This document shows positions 44,903-52,997 of a DNA stretch of 64,000 bases, one piece after another; within the stretch, counting starts at the first letter, position 1, and each line of letters begins with the position of its first letter. Under the pieces are notes generated by a model that was given only the letters and a program-made list of their open reading frames with translations, was not told the DNA's origin and ran no database searches. This stretch comes from Dyadobacter sp. MSC1_007 (GTDB taxonomy: Bacteria > Bacteroidota > Bacteroidia > Cytophagales > Spirosomataceae), in NCBI RefSeq assembly GCF_023667495.1, contig NZ_JAMOZL010000004.1, positions 186,001-250,000 of the forward strand, in the 5' to 3' direction. Both the position numbers and the translations under genes were made by a program.

Positions 44903-46636
44903 TTATTTTTTTAATTCGGCCAGTTCGTCGCGCACAAATTGCATCAGTTCGGTAATATGCTGCTCTGAAAAATCGAACGGTATGTTGGCAGCCTGGTAAA
45001 TTTCCCCGATCGTCGCGGTGTATCCCAGTTTCAATGCATCCAGGTACCCCTTCAAGCCGCTTGCCGGATCCTGACGGTAGTTTTTCCACACCCCGATCGC
45101 GCCCAATTGCGCAATGCCATATTCGATATAATAAAAAGGAACCTCATAAATGTGCAACTGACGCTGCCAAAGGTATTTTTTGAAGTTTTCCAATCCCGAC
45201 CAGTCCATCACCGAATCTGTAAACTCTTCATAGATGCCAATCCAGGCATCCGTCCGCTGCTCGGGGGTATGCTGCGGGTTTTCATACATCCAATGCTGAA
45301 ACTTATCCACGGTTGCCACCCAGGGAAGGGTTTCGATGATCGATTCCAAATGCGTGATCTTCGCGCGTTTCAAGTCTTCTTCATTCTCAAAAAATTCATC
45401 CCAAAAATCCATCGTGATCAGCTCCATCGACATAGACGCCAGCTCAGCCACTTCGGAAGGCGTATGCTTGAAGGAATTAAGGGCCAAGTCGCGCGTCACG
45501 AGCGAATGCACCGCATGCCCGCCCTCGTGCAGGAGCGTAACCATATCGCGCAAATTGGACGTCGCATTCATAAATATGAACGGCACGCCGATCTCGTCCA
45601 AAGGATAGTTATACCCGCCCGGCGCCTTGCCTTTCCTCGATTCCAGGTCAAGGTGTTTCATCGTTTTCATGGTCCGCAGACAGTCGCCCAGGAATGGGTC
45701 AAGTCGTGAAAAGCACCGGATCGTTTTATCGAGCAGTTCTTCTCCCGTTTCGAAGGGTTTCAATGGCGGCAATCCTTTCGGGTCGACTTTCGTATCCCAC
45801 GGCCGAAGTGCCTCCACTTGCAAAGCCGCTTTTCTTTCCGACGCCATGTCATTCAAAACAGGCACGACAGCCTTTTTAACTGACCCGTGGAAGTTGAAAC
45901 AATCCAGTGGCGTGTAGTCGAAACGGCCCATTGCCGCAAACATATAATCGCGATAGTTGCTGAAACCGGCATTTCTTCCCACCTGATCCCGCAATGTCAC
46001 GAGTTGATTGAGCAATGCATCCAGTTTGTCATGGTCTTCATACCGCCTGCCGGTGATCGCCCGCCATGCTTCTTCACGCACCGCCCGATCGGTCGATTGT
46101 AACCGGTCGGCTGCCCGCTGCAAAGTCATTTCCTCGCCATCGAGCGTTACGGTCATCGCACCGGCAATGGCACCATATTTCCGCTCTTCAGTCTGCATTT
46201 CAGTGATCAGCGGAATATTTTCATCTCTGAAAATCTCGATCGCCTTCTTCATGCCACGCAATGTGATCGCAAAACCGGCATCAGTAAGTTCGCTCAGGAA
46301 AGGGTTATCGACTACTTTTTTATCGAGTGCATTGCCGTACTCCGCCAGTTTAGGTTGGATTTCGGTAATGAAAAACTGCAATGCATTGATAAGGCTTGTG
46401 TTGGCCGTATCACAGGTTTGCCGGATATAACGCCATGCGAAATTCTCCGATAAATAGGATTCGATCTCGCTGCGGTCCGAGAACCATTGTCTGAGGTCTT
46501 CCACCGACTTAATTTCCCTGTTTTTAAGATTTTCGAAGAATGGCTGAACGTCCTCCCATTTTTTCAGATCAAATTCTTCTCCGATAAAAGGCCTTTTCGC
46601 CCGGCTAGGTATATGAAGTGTTTCCTGATTGGTCAT
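44903..46636 (-). CDS. pepF: M3 family oligoendopeptidase (PepF/thimet type)
   Basis: 577 residues. The zinc motif HEGGHAVHS is intact, and the family blocks YNYPLDEIGVPFIFMN and NSFKHTPSEVAELASMSMELI surround it. No signal peptide is seen, so it is cytoplasmic and likely breaks down short peptides. The length is normal for M3B enzymes. It stands with the small lipoprotein as the only same-strand neighbour. Confidence 0.95.
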   Translation of the reverse strand: MTNQETLHIPSRAKRPFIGEEFDLKKWEDVQPFFENLKNREIKSVEDLRQWFSDRSEIESYLSENFAWRYIRQTCDTANTSLINALQFFITEIQPKLAEYGNALDKKVVDNPFLSELTDAGFAITLRGMKKAIEIFRDENIPLITEMQTEERKYGAIAGAMTVTLDGEEMTLQRAADRLQSTDRAVREEAWRAITGRRYEDHDKLDALLNQLVTLRDQVGRNAGFSNYRDYMFAAMGRFDYTPLDCFNFHGSVKKAVVPVLNDMASERKAALQVEALRPWDTKVDPKGLPPLKPFETGEELLDKTIRCFSRLDPFLGDCLRTMKTMKHLDLESRKGKAPGGYNYPLDEIGVPFIFMNATSNLRDMVTLLHEGGHAVHSLVTRDLALNSFKHTPSEVAELASMSMELITMDFWDEFFENEEDLKRAKITHLESIIETLPWVATVDKFQHWMYENPQHTPEQRTDAWIGIYEEFTDSVMDWSGLENFKKYLWQRQLHIYEVPFYYIEYGIAQLGAIGVWKNYRQDPASGLKGYLDALKLGYTATIGEIYQAANIPFDFSEQHITELMQFVRDELAELKK

Positions 46637-46762
46637 TTTTAAAAAGTACTGCGTTTAAATTTCAAATTAAAAATTATCATTCATAACCTTACAATAGGTC
46701 ACAAAAAATGGTTTTGAGCAAATTTTCTGCGTTGTAAAAGTAGCGAAATACGTCAGCCAAGA

Positions 46763-46993
46763 TCATCGTGCAGCTTCCAAATTCTCTTTGTTAGCTATGG
46801 CTTCAGCCGCATGTTTCAGAACAGCGAGTATCGACTCGGAACTTGTTCCGGGGTATATTTGGATTAGATCAGAGGGCGTCGCTCCTTCCCCCAACTTCCG
46901 CAAAATCAATTCTACTGTCAGCCGTGTGCCTTTAAGAACCGGCTTGCCGAGCATAACGCGATGATCTGCGGTAATAAAATCCTGATATTTCAT
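46763..46993 (-). CDS. DUF433 domain protein (VapB-like antitoxin family)
   Basis: 76 residues: ITADHRVMLGKPVLKGTRLTVELILRKLGEGATPSDLIQIYPG is the DUF433 signature, a winged-helix-type fold found in antitoxins paired with DUF5615 PIN-like toxins. No full toxin gene is next to it. A 25-codon ORF starting at an ATG that overlaps its stop (ATGA) begins MILAD, similar to toxin starts, and then ends, so the partner may be lost. Confidence 0.88.
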   Translation of the reverse strand: MKYQDFITADHRVMLGKPVLKGTRLTVELILRKLGEGATPSDLIQIYPGTSSESILAVLKHAAEAIANKENLEAAR

Positions 46994-47037
46994 GACTGCA
47001 TTCTTTTGAAGTAATGAATATAAAAATACGCAAATTT

Positions 47038-48309
47038 CTAAAGCTTAGTTTCCTGCGGTTGCGTGGCATCACTCAAATTATCCGTGATTACGTTTTCCGT
47101 TTCCTGAATATTATTGAACGCGTATTCCATTTTGGAACGGTCGAATTCCTTTTCATTGTTAGCGAGCCAGATCGTCGCGACACCGTTGCCGATAAAGTTG
47201 GTGATGGCACGTGCTTCCGACATAAACCGGTCGACACCGAGGAGTAATGCAAGCCCTTCAACCGGGATGACCTTAATGGCCGTCAATGTGGATGCAAGCA
47301 CAACAAAACCACTTCCTGTTACTCCTGCGGCACCTTTTGAGGTTACCATCAATATTCCAATCAGCGAAAATATCTGCCCGATGTTCAGATGCACATTAAA
47401 TACCTGCGCCAGAAAAATCGTTGCCATCGAGAGATAGATCGTCGTCCCATCGAGATTAAATGAATAGCCCGCAGGAACTACCAGCCCGACGACGGGTTTG
47501 GAACAGCCCATTCTTTCGAGCTTTGCCATGAGCGACGGCAGACCAGCCTCAGACGATGATGTCCCCAAAACGATCAGTAATTCTTCCCTGATGTACTTCA
47601 GAAACTTCCAGAGACTGATCTTGTAAGTTCTTAGAATAAGCCCTAGCACGCCGAAAATAAAGATGGCCATGGTCGCATACACCGTTCCCATCAGTTTGGC
47701 CAAAGGCAGCAATGTATCAATCCCATATTTTCCAATCGTGAAAGCCATTCCGCCAAATGCCCCGATCGGCGCGAAGATCATCACAAAATGCAGTGCCTTG
47801 AAAACATATTTAGAGGCAAAATTGAGCCATTCTATGATCTTATCTTTACCCCCATATTTACTCAAAACGGTTCCCAACACGAGAGAGAGCAGCAATACCT
47901 GCAGCGTGACATTATCGAAGAAAAATTGCAGCCAGCTGAAATCCTGCACCTTGCTCGCATATTTGGAAATATCACCCTTCTGAAGATTGTCGGTAACAAC
48001 CCCCGCACCAGGCCGAATGACATTAGCCACGATGATCCCAACCACAAGCGCCAGCGTGGTAACGACCTCAAAATAAAGCAATGCCTTTGCACCTACCTTT
48101 CCTACTTTCTTCAAATCACCCATTCCGATAATCCCCAGCGTGATCGTCAGAAAGATAATGGGGTTGATAAATAGCTTGACCACCCAGATGAACCCCTTAC
48201 CCAGAAAATCCATTTCAACCGCCTGATCAGGAAAGTAATGTCCGAGCAATGCACCACAGGTAATGGCAGTAAGGACCCAAAAGGTGAGGTTCGTAAAAAG
48301 CTTTTTCAA
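47038..48309 (-). CDS. Dicarboxylate/amino acid:cation symporter (DAACS family)
   Basis: 423 residues with about eight membrane helices and two re-entrant loops. The serine-rich hairpin LGTSSSEAGLPSLMAKLERMG, the GYSFNLDGTTIYLSMATIFLAQ segment and the NxxxD region (FMSEARAITNFIGNGVATIWLAN) mark GltP/DctA-type sodium- or proton-coupled carriers of glutamate or C4-dicarboxylates. Substrate choice cannot be settled by sequence alone. It is a single-gene unit, divergent from the haemin operon. Confidence 0.95.
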   Translation of the reverse strand: MKKLFTNLTFWVLTAITCGALLGHYFPDQAVEMDFLGKGFIWVVKLFINPIIFLTITLGIIGMGDLKKVGKVGAKALLYFEVVTTLALVVGIIVANVIRPGAGVVTDNLQKGDISKYASKVQDFSWLQFFFDNVTLQVLLLSLVLGTVLSKYGGKDKIIEWLNFASKYVFKALHFVMIFAPIGAFGGMAFTIGKYGIDTLLPLAKLMGTVYATMAIFIFGVLGLILRTYKISLWKFLKYIREELLIVLGTSSSEAGLPSLMAKLERMGCSKPVVGLVVPAGYSFNLDGTTIYLSMATIFLAQVFNVHLNIGQIFSLIGILMVTSKGAAGVTGSGFVVLASTLTAIKVIPVEGLALLLGVDRFMSEARAITNFIGNGVATIWLANNEKEFDRSKMEYAFNNIQETENVITDNLSDATQPQETKL

Positions 48310-48440
48310 AAGATATGAAGGATAGGAATGAGACAGAATGCGTTACGCTTCGTTCAGAGGCAGTTGCATCACCTTTGAATTTACAATAATAAAAAGACCG
48401 GCACAGGTTTCCCGGGGCAAAAATGTATTTTTTTAAAAGT

Positions 48441-48476
48441 TATTTATACTTGGTCTAAATTAATACCATATATTTG
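48441..48476 (+). promoter_or_regulatory. Promoter of the haemin operon with a possible iron-responsive operator
   Basis: A TATATTTG -7 box (48469-48476) and a TTG -33 element (48450-48452), spacer 16. An imperfect AT-rich inverted repeat of the form TTATTTATA-n-TCTAAATTAA (48440-48463) spans the -33 element and resembles Fur-box-like sites of this phylum. Its placement before a haem uptake operon makes iron control plausible; that part is inference. Confidence 0.6.
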
Positions 48477-48542
48477 CCCTCAGCTGCATTTTAAGAAGCG
48501 GGATTTCGGGAAGCGTTTTTCAATGATGAACATTAACGGGCT

Positions 48543-48890
48543 ATGCAAGAGGATTCGCATTCATACGATTCATTACGGATTTTGAGCCAGACCGAAAAGG
48601 GCTACATCGGGCAATGCAACTGTTGTAACAACTTCAATTTCGCCTACGGCAATGTGCTTTTCATCTTTACCGAGGATGGGTTGAGAGGTTTTCAGTCTGT
48701 TTTATACGACGGTTATCATATCCAAAACCTGAACGAGCCTCTTCCGCATGGCAAGTCCCATTTGCTCGCTTCGCCCATTCCGAATTTCATGCTTTCCTTC
48801 GACAATGCCGAGATGGAAGAAATACGGAACCTGTTTCAGGAGGCATTGCTGGTGCTGGAAGTGGACAAGATTTTTTCCTATAAAAAGTAA
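48543..48890 (+). CDS. DUF6686-like small protein, first gene of the haemin operon
   Basis: 115 residues, soluble. The N-terminal half has a CNCCNNFNFAYGN cluster with three cysteines and the C-terminal half a long helix rich in E and L. The sequence is like small proteins that occur with haemin transport genes in Bacteroidota (DUF6686), without a known function. It is 9 bp before hmuT, so it belongs to the operon. Confidence 0.75.
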   Translation: MQEDSHSYDSLRILSQTEKGYIGQCNCCNNFNFAYGNVLFIFTEDGLRGFQSVLYDGYHIQNLNEPLPHGKSHLLASPIPNFMLSFDNAEMEEIRNLFQEALLVLEVDKIFSYKK

Positions 48891-48899
48891 CATCTGATC

Positions 48900-49733
48900 A
48901 TGCGGTCGTTTTTGAAAATCATTATTTGCTTTTTTCTGCTCACACAGGCCGCCTGCCCGGCGAACGCCCGACAAGCGCTTAGGATCGTTTCGGCAAACGG
49001 GACATTGAGTGAGATCCTCGTAGGCCTGGGACTCGAAAAGCAAATTGTCGGGGTGGATGTGACCAGTACTTTTCCTGCCTCCCTTGAAAAACTGCCGAAA
49101 ATCGGGCACAACCGGAGCATTGCCGCCGAAGGCATCCTCGCCTTAAACCCGGATGTGATCATTTATACAGACCAGAGTATGATTTCACCAACGGTGGCAA
49201 AACAGCTCAACAGCAGCGGCAAGAAAGTGGTCGCATTCAAACATGAATATTCGAAAGACGGGGCTATTAAGCTTATCCGAGAGGTAGGAGCCTATTTTAA
49301 TGCAAACGCAGAAGCCGAAAAGATGGTCAAGGCGTTGCAGGCCGATCTGACCAAGATCCCAGTCCCCGCTAATCCTAAAAAATTACTCTTCATCTACGCG
49401 CGTGGAACGGGTACCTTAATGGTATCCGGAACAGGCACTTCTATTGACAAGATGTTCCAGCTTACAGGGCACAAGAATGCAGTAACCGCGTTCAGCGACT
49501 TCAAGCCGCTCACCGCCGAGTCGTTGATCACGGCCAATCCCGATGTGCTCGTTCTATTTTCGAGCGGCCTGCAAAGCCTCGAAGGTATGGATGGCCTGCT
49601 GCGTGTACCGGGCATTGCCAATACCAATGCGGGCAGGAATAAGAAGATTATATCGATGGATGGTCAGTTTCTTACCGGCTTCGGGCCGAGGCTCGGAAAG
49701 GCCGCTTTTGAACTCTCCCAAAAAGTAAAATAA
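48900..49733 (+). CDS. hmuT: Haemin ABC transporter, substrate-binding protein
   Basis: 277 residues. A signal peptide (residues about 1-23) precedes a class III solute-binding fold with RIVSANGTLSEILVGLGLEKQIVGVD and ITANPDVLVLFSSGLQSLEG, typical of HmuT-like haem carriers. The residues that hold haem cannot be confirmed by eye. It is followed by the permease (7 bp) and ATPase genes in the same unit. The QAAC near the signal cleavage site is a poor lipobox. Confidence 0.93.
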   Translation: MRSFLKIIICFFLLTQAACPANARQALRIVSANGTLSEILVGLGLEKQIVGVDVTSTFPASLEKLPKIGHNRSIAAEGILALNPDVIIYTDQSMISPTVAKQLNSSGKKVVAFKHEYSKDGAIKLIREVGAYFNANAEAEKMVKALQADLTKIPVPANPKKLLFIYARGTGTLMVSGTGTSIDKMFQLTGHKNAVTAFSDFKPLTAESLITANPDVLVLFSSGLQSLEGMDGLLRVPGIANTNAGRNKKIISMDGQFLTGFGPRLGKAAFELSQKVK

Positions 49734-49740
49734 CAGATTA

Positions 49741-50841
49741 ATGCTGGCGGAAACCGAACAAGAGATCATCAAAGCGAACGCGCCCGAGCGTCTGACCCTA
49801 CCGTCTTCGACGGGCAAGATGGTCTGGATATTAGGAACGCTGCTCGCTGCATGCATTGTCTTTTCCGCTTGCACTGGGGCGCTGCCGATTTCCATCGCTG
49901 AATTATCTCAAATTATCGCTTTCAAGCTGGGGTTGATCAACGAAACGAATGTCGAAGAGCAAAAGTCGATTGTATTCTGGATCATCCGGTTGCCAAGGGT
50001 ATGTCTAGCGGTGCTGATAGGGGCTGGATTGGGCATTGCTGGTGCTTCGTTGCAGGGGTTATTCAGGAACCCGATTGCCGATTCCACGCTGATCGGCGTG
50101 ACTTCCGGCGCTTCCCTTTTTGCCGTTTTCGTCCTTATGCTTAATGTGAAATACTTCGAAATGCTGCACGAACTCGCTGGCGCCTACAGTATTTCTTTTG
50201 TGGCTTTCCTCGGCGCGGCGCTCACTACTTTTTTGGTATATCAATTGTCGAAAGTCACTGGTGAAGGCGGGATTACCACGTTATTGCTATGCGGGATTGC
50301 CATTAATGCATTTGTCGGCGCTATGACAGGCCTGATGACCTACCTGGCGGACGACGAACAACTTCGGAGCATTACATTCTGGAACCTCGGAAGTCTCGGC
50401 GGGGCCAACTGGACGTCGGTAATGGCGGTGGCGCCATTCGTAATGGTGTCTGTACTGTTTATGCCCTATCTATCCAAAGCTTTGAACCTGCTGGTGCTTG
50501 GTGAAAGTCAGGCGGCCGGTCTCGGGGTCAATATGAAGGCATTGAAGCAAAAAGTAATCATCCTCGCTACTATGGGTGTCGGCGCGTCCGTAGCAGTTGC
50601 GGGTACGATTGGCTTCGTCGGTCTTGTTGTTCCTCACATTATACGCACCACGTTCGGGCCAAACCACCGGACACTGATCATCGGTTCCGCTCTCGCCGGA
50701 GCCATCGTACTCACGCTGGCCGACACGCTTTCGAGAACCATCGTCGCTCCTTCTGAGCTACCGATCGGGATACTGACTGCCTTGCTGGGCACGCCGTTCT
50801 TCATTTATATTCTCTGGGAACAAAAACGGAAGCGGTTATGA
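49741..50841 (+). CDS. hmuU: Haemin ABC transporter, permease
   Basis: 366 residues, FecCD family, about ten membrane helices. Signature blocks are RLPRVCLAVLIGAGLGIAGASLQGLFRNPIADSTLIGVTSG and the final GFVGLVVPHIIRTTFGPNHR. It overlaps the ATPase gene by 4 bp (ATGA), so translation is coupled. Together with HmuT and HmuV it imports haem across the inner membrane. Confidence 0.96.
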   Translation: MLAETEQEIIKANAPERLTLPSSTGKMVWILGTLLAACIVFSACTGALPISIAELSQIIAFKLGLINETNVEEQKSIVFWIIRLPRVCLAVLIGAGLGIAGASLQGLFRNPIADSTLIGVTSGASLFAVFVLMLNVKYFEMLHELAGAYSISFVAFLGAALTTFLVYQLSKVTGEGGITTLLLCGIAINAFVGAMTGLMTYLADDEQLRSITFWNLGSLGGANWTSVMAVAPFVMVSVLFMPYLSKALNLLVLGESQAAGLGVNMKALKQKVIILATMGVGASVAVAGTIGFVGLVVPHIIRTTFGPNHRTLIIGSALAGAIVLTLADTLSRTIVAPSELPIGILTALLGTPFFIYILWEQKRKRL

Positions 50842-51635
50842 TAGCGACCCAGAACGCCGGTTTTGAGGTAAGAGGCCGAAAATTGCTGGAAAACGTGAGT
50901 TTTTCCGTCTATCCGGGAGAATTTTGGGCCATTGTGGGTGCCAATGGCGCAGGCAAGTCGACCCTCATTAAAATATTGTCAAATGAATTGCCTGCTACTT
51001 CGGGCAATGTGACTTTCCACGGAAAAGACCTGCGGAAATACAGATTGAAGGAGTTGGCAAAAATGCGTGCCGTACTATCGCAGCAAAATACGACCAGCCT
51101 TTCTTTTTCCGTGCAGGAGATCGTGCTTATGGGCCGTTACCCGTTCTACGACACCGATCCTACTCAGCGCGATCTCGCTATTGTGGATTTGTGCCTTAAA
51201 AAAGTCGGCATAGGGAACCTTAAAAGTCGCATTTATCCAACGCTATCAGGCGGCGAACAGCAGCGCGTGCAGCTCGCCCGCGCATTGGCGCAGGTATGGG
51301 ACATTGAAAACGGCTTGCTTTTGCTCGACGAGCCCACAACCGGAATGGACCTTCTGCACCAGTATGAGACATTCCGGCTGGCCAAAGAACTGACCAGCAA
51401 AGGTTTCGCGGTGATCGCGGTGATCCATGATCTCAACCAGGCATTGCAGTATGCCGACAAGGTACTGATGCTCAAAGACGGCAGGAGCTATGCAAGCGGG
51501 ACGCCCGAGAAAGTTTTAACCGAAAATTCTATTCAGGCCGCATTTGGTCTACCTGTACATATTATACAACCCGAACTAACGCCCTACCCCGTCATCGTCC
51601 CGAATATGGCGCCCGTTCCATTTAATATTCCCTGA
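50838..51635 (+). CDS. hmuV: Haemin ABC transporter, ATP-binding protein
   Basis: 265 residues. Walker A is GANGAGKST (residues 34-42), the signature is LSGGEQQRVQLARAL, Walker B LLLLDEPTT and the switch histidine is in VIHDLNQAL. The order and spacing are those of iron/haem importers. It drives HmuU. The next gene, hmuS, follows after 28 bp. Confidence 0.97.
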   Translation: MIATQNAGFEVRGRKLLENVSFSVYPGEFWAIVGANGAGKSTLIKILSNELPATSGNVTFHGKDLRKYRLKELAKMRAVLSQQNTTSLSFSVQEIVLMGRYPFYDTDPTQRDLAIVDLCLKKVGIGNLKSRIYPTLSGGEQQRVQLARALAQVWDIENGLLLLDEPTTGMDLLHQYETFRLAKELTSKGFAVIAVIHDLNQALQYADKVLMLKDGRSYASGTPEKVLTENSIQAAFGLPVHIIQPELTPYPVIVPNMAPVPFNIP

Positions 51636-51663
51636 TTTACAAACTTTAAAATACTATCAGACA

Positions 51664-52713
51664 ATGAAATCAACCCTTTCACCAGACAGAACTGAATTAA
51701 AAGACCGTTGGGCTGAATTTAAAATAGCCAACCCCAAAACCCGCATCCGCGACGCTGCAAAGGCCCTGAATACATCCGAAGCCGAATTGCTGGCCACCGG
51801 ACTGGGTGAAAACGTGCAATTGCTGGATGGCGATTTCAGGGAACTGATTAAAGAAATGGGGTCGCTCGGGCATGTAATGGCGCTTACGCGTAACGACCAC
51901 GTCGTACATGAGCGCAAGGGTGTGTACGAGAAAATATCTTTCAATAACCACGTCGGGCTGGTCCTCGGTGAGGACATCGATCTGCGCCTCTTTCTGGGCG
52001 ATTGGAAATTTGGTTTTGCGGTTGCCGAAAACGACCGTTTCAGCCTTCAATTCTTCAACAGCTCCGGCGAAGCTGCCCACAAAATATACCTGACGGAGAA
52101 AAGCAACAAAGACGCATATGATACGCTGGTCAGCAAATATCTGGCCGCTGATCAGGATGTGAACCTTTTTATCGCAGAGCCGAAAGAAAAATCAACCGAA
52201 GCAGAAGTTGCTGCCGAGATCGACCGCGCTGCTTTTCAGGAAGAATGGCTGGCGCTGAAAGACACGCATGATTTCTTCACTTTGCTGAGAAAATACAAGC
52301 TCTCGCGGAAGCAGGCGCTTCGCAATGCGCCGGATGGCTATGCCTATCGGATTAAACCAGAGAGTATAAAGCCTGTTTTTGACGCGGTTTCGGAATCCGG
52401 CTTGCCTATTATGGTTTTTGTTTCAAATCCCAATTGCATTCAGATCCATACCGGCCCGATCAACAAGATTTTTGTAATGGGCCCATGGCTCAACATCATG
52501 GATCCGGAGTTTAACCTGCATTTGCGCGAAGATGCCATCGACGAGGCATGGGTGGTCAGAAAACCGACCGCAGATGGCATTGTTACCGGTATCGAGCTGA
52601 TCGATAAGGAGGGGGTAATGTTCAACCAGTTTTTTGGAAAACGTAAACCAGGTATTCCAGAACTGCCCGAATGGCCTGCACTCATCGAGCGTACCGTGCT
52701 CAAATTGATCTAA
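51664..52713 (+). CDS. hmuS: HmuS-like haemin-degrading/storage factor
   Basis: 349 residues made of two related halves (about 10-170 and 185-345), the HemS/HmuS/ChuX-type layout. Conserved blocks include RIRDAAKALNTSEAEL and FVSNPNCIQIHTGPINKIFVMGPWLNIMD in the second half, where the haem ligand His is expected. It would bind or degrade imported haem in the cytoplasm. It closes the operon before a strong terminator. Confidence 0.93.
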   Translation: MKSTLSPDRTELKDRWAEFKIANPKTRIRDAAKALNTSEAELLATGLGENVQLLDGDFRELIKEMGSLGHVMALTRNDHVVHERKGVYEKISFNNHVGLVLGEDIDLRLFLGDWKFGFAVAENDRFSLQFFNSSGEAAHKIYLTEKSNKDAYDTLVSKYLAADQDVNLFIAEPKEKSTEAEVAAEIDRAAFQEEWLALKDTHDFFTLLRKYKLSRKQALRNAPDGYAYRIKPESIKPVFDAVSESGLPIMVFVSNPNCIQIHTGPINKIFVMGPWLNIMDPEFNLHLREDAIDEAWVVRKPTADGIVTGIELIDKEGVMFNQFFGKRKPGIPELPEWPALIERTVLKLI

Positions 52714-52768
52714 ACCATCAACGCAACCAAAGACTTAAGATAAAATTTCGCCATAGTAATTAAAAATT

Positions 52769-52797
52769 GCCGGCTTCATCATGAGCCGGTTTTTTTT
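52769..52797 (+). terminator. Rho-independent terminator of the haemin operon
   Basis: A 6-bp GC-rich stem (52770-52775 with 52784-52789), 8-base loop and eight T residues, 56 bp after the hmuS stop. Confidence 0.92.
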
Positions 52798-52899
52798 GTT
52801 AATTTACAAATCGACTGATTTTAAGTGCCGAAAATAAATTTGTGAACTTTTTTCTTATTTGAAATTTATAATTAACTAATAAACAGTATATTAACATCG

Positions 52900-52967
52900 T
52901 AATTTTGTCAACTTTTAAAAATCCTATTTTTATAAAGCTCCAAAATTTTTACATTTGAAAATAGGAT
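52900..52967 (+). promoter_or_regulatory. Promoter region of nrdJ with two -7 boxes and a flanking inverted repeat
   Basis: Two TAnnTTTG boxes face nrdJ: TAATTTTG (52900-52907) and TACATTTG (52950-52957). A perfect 10-bp inverted repeat, ATCCTATTTT (52921-52930) with AAAATAGGAT (52958-52967), frames the second box and could be a repressor site. No cobalamin riboswitch or NrdR box was recognised. Confidence 0.55.
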
Positions 52968-52997
52968 CAAATTAAAAAAACTCACGTCCAGCAGCTA

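Noticed and set aside
52714..52997. Cobalamin riboswitch before nrdJ
   Set aside because: No B12-box-like or conserved junction sequence is seen; the spacer is a terminator followed by AT-rich promoter sequence.
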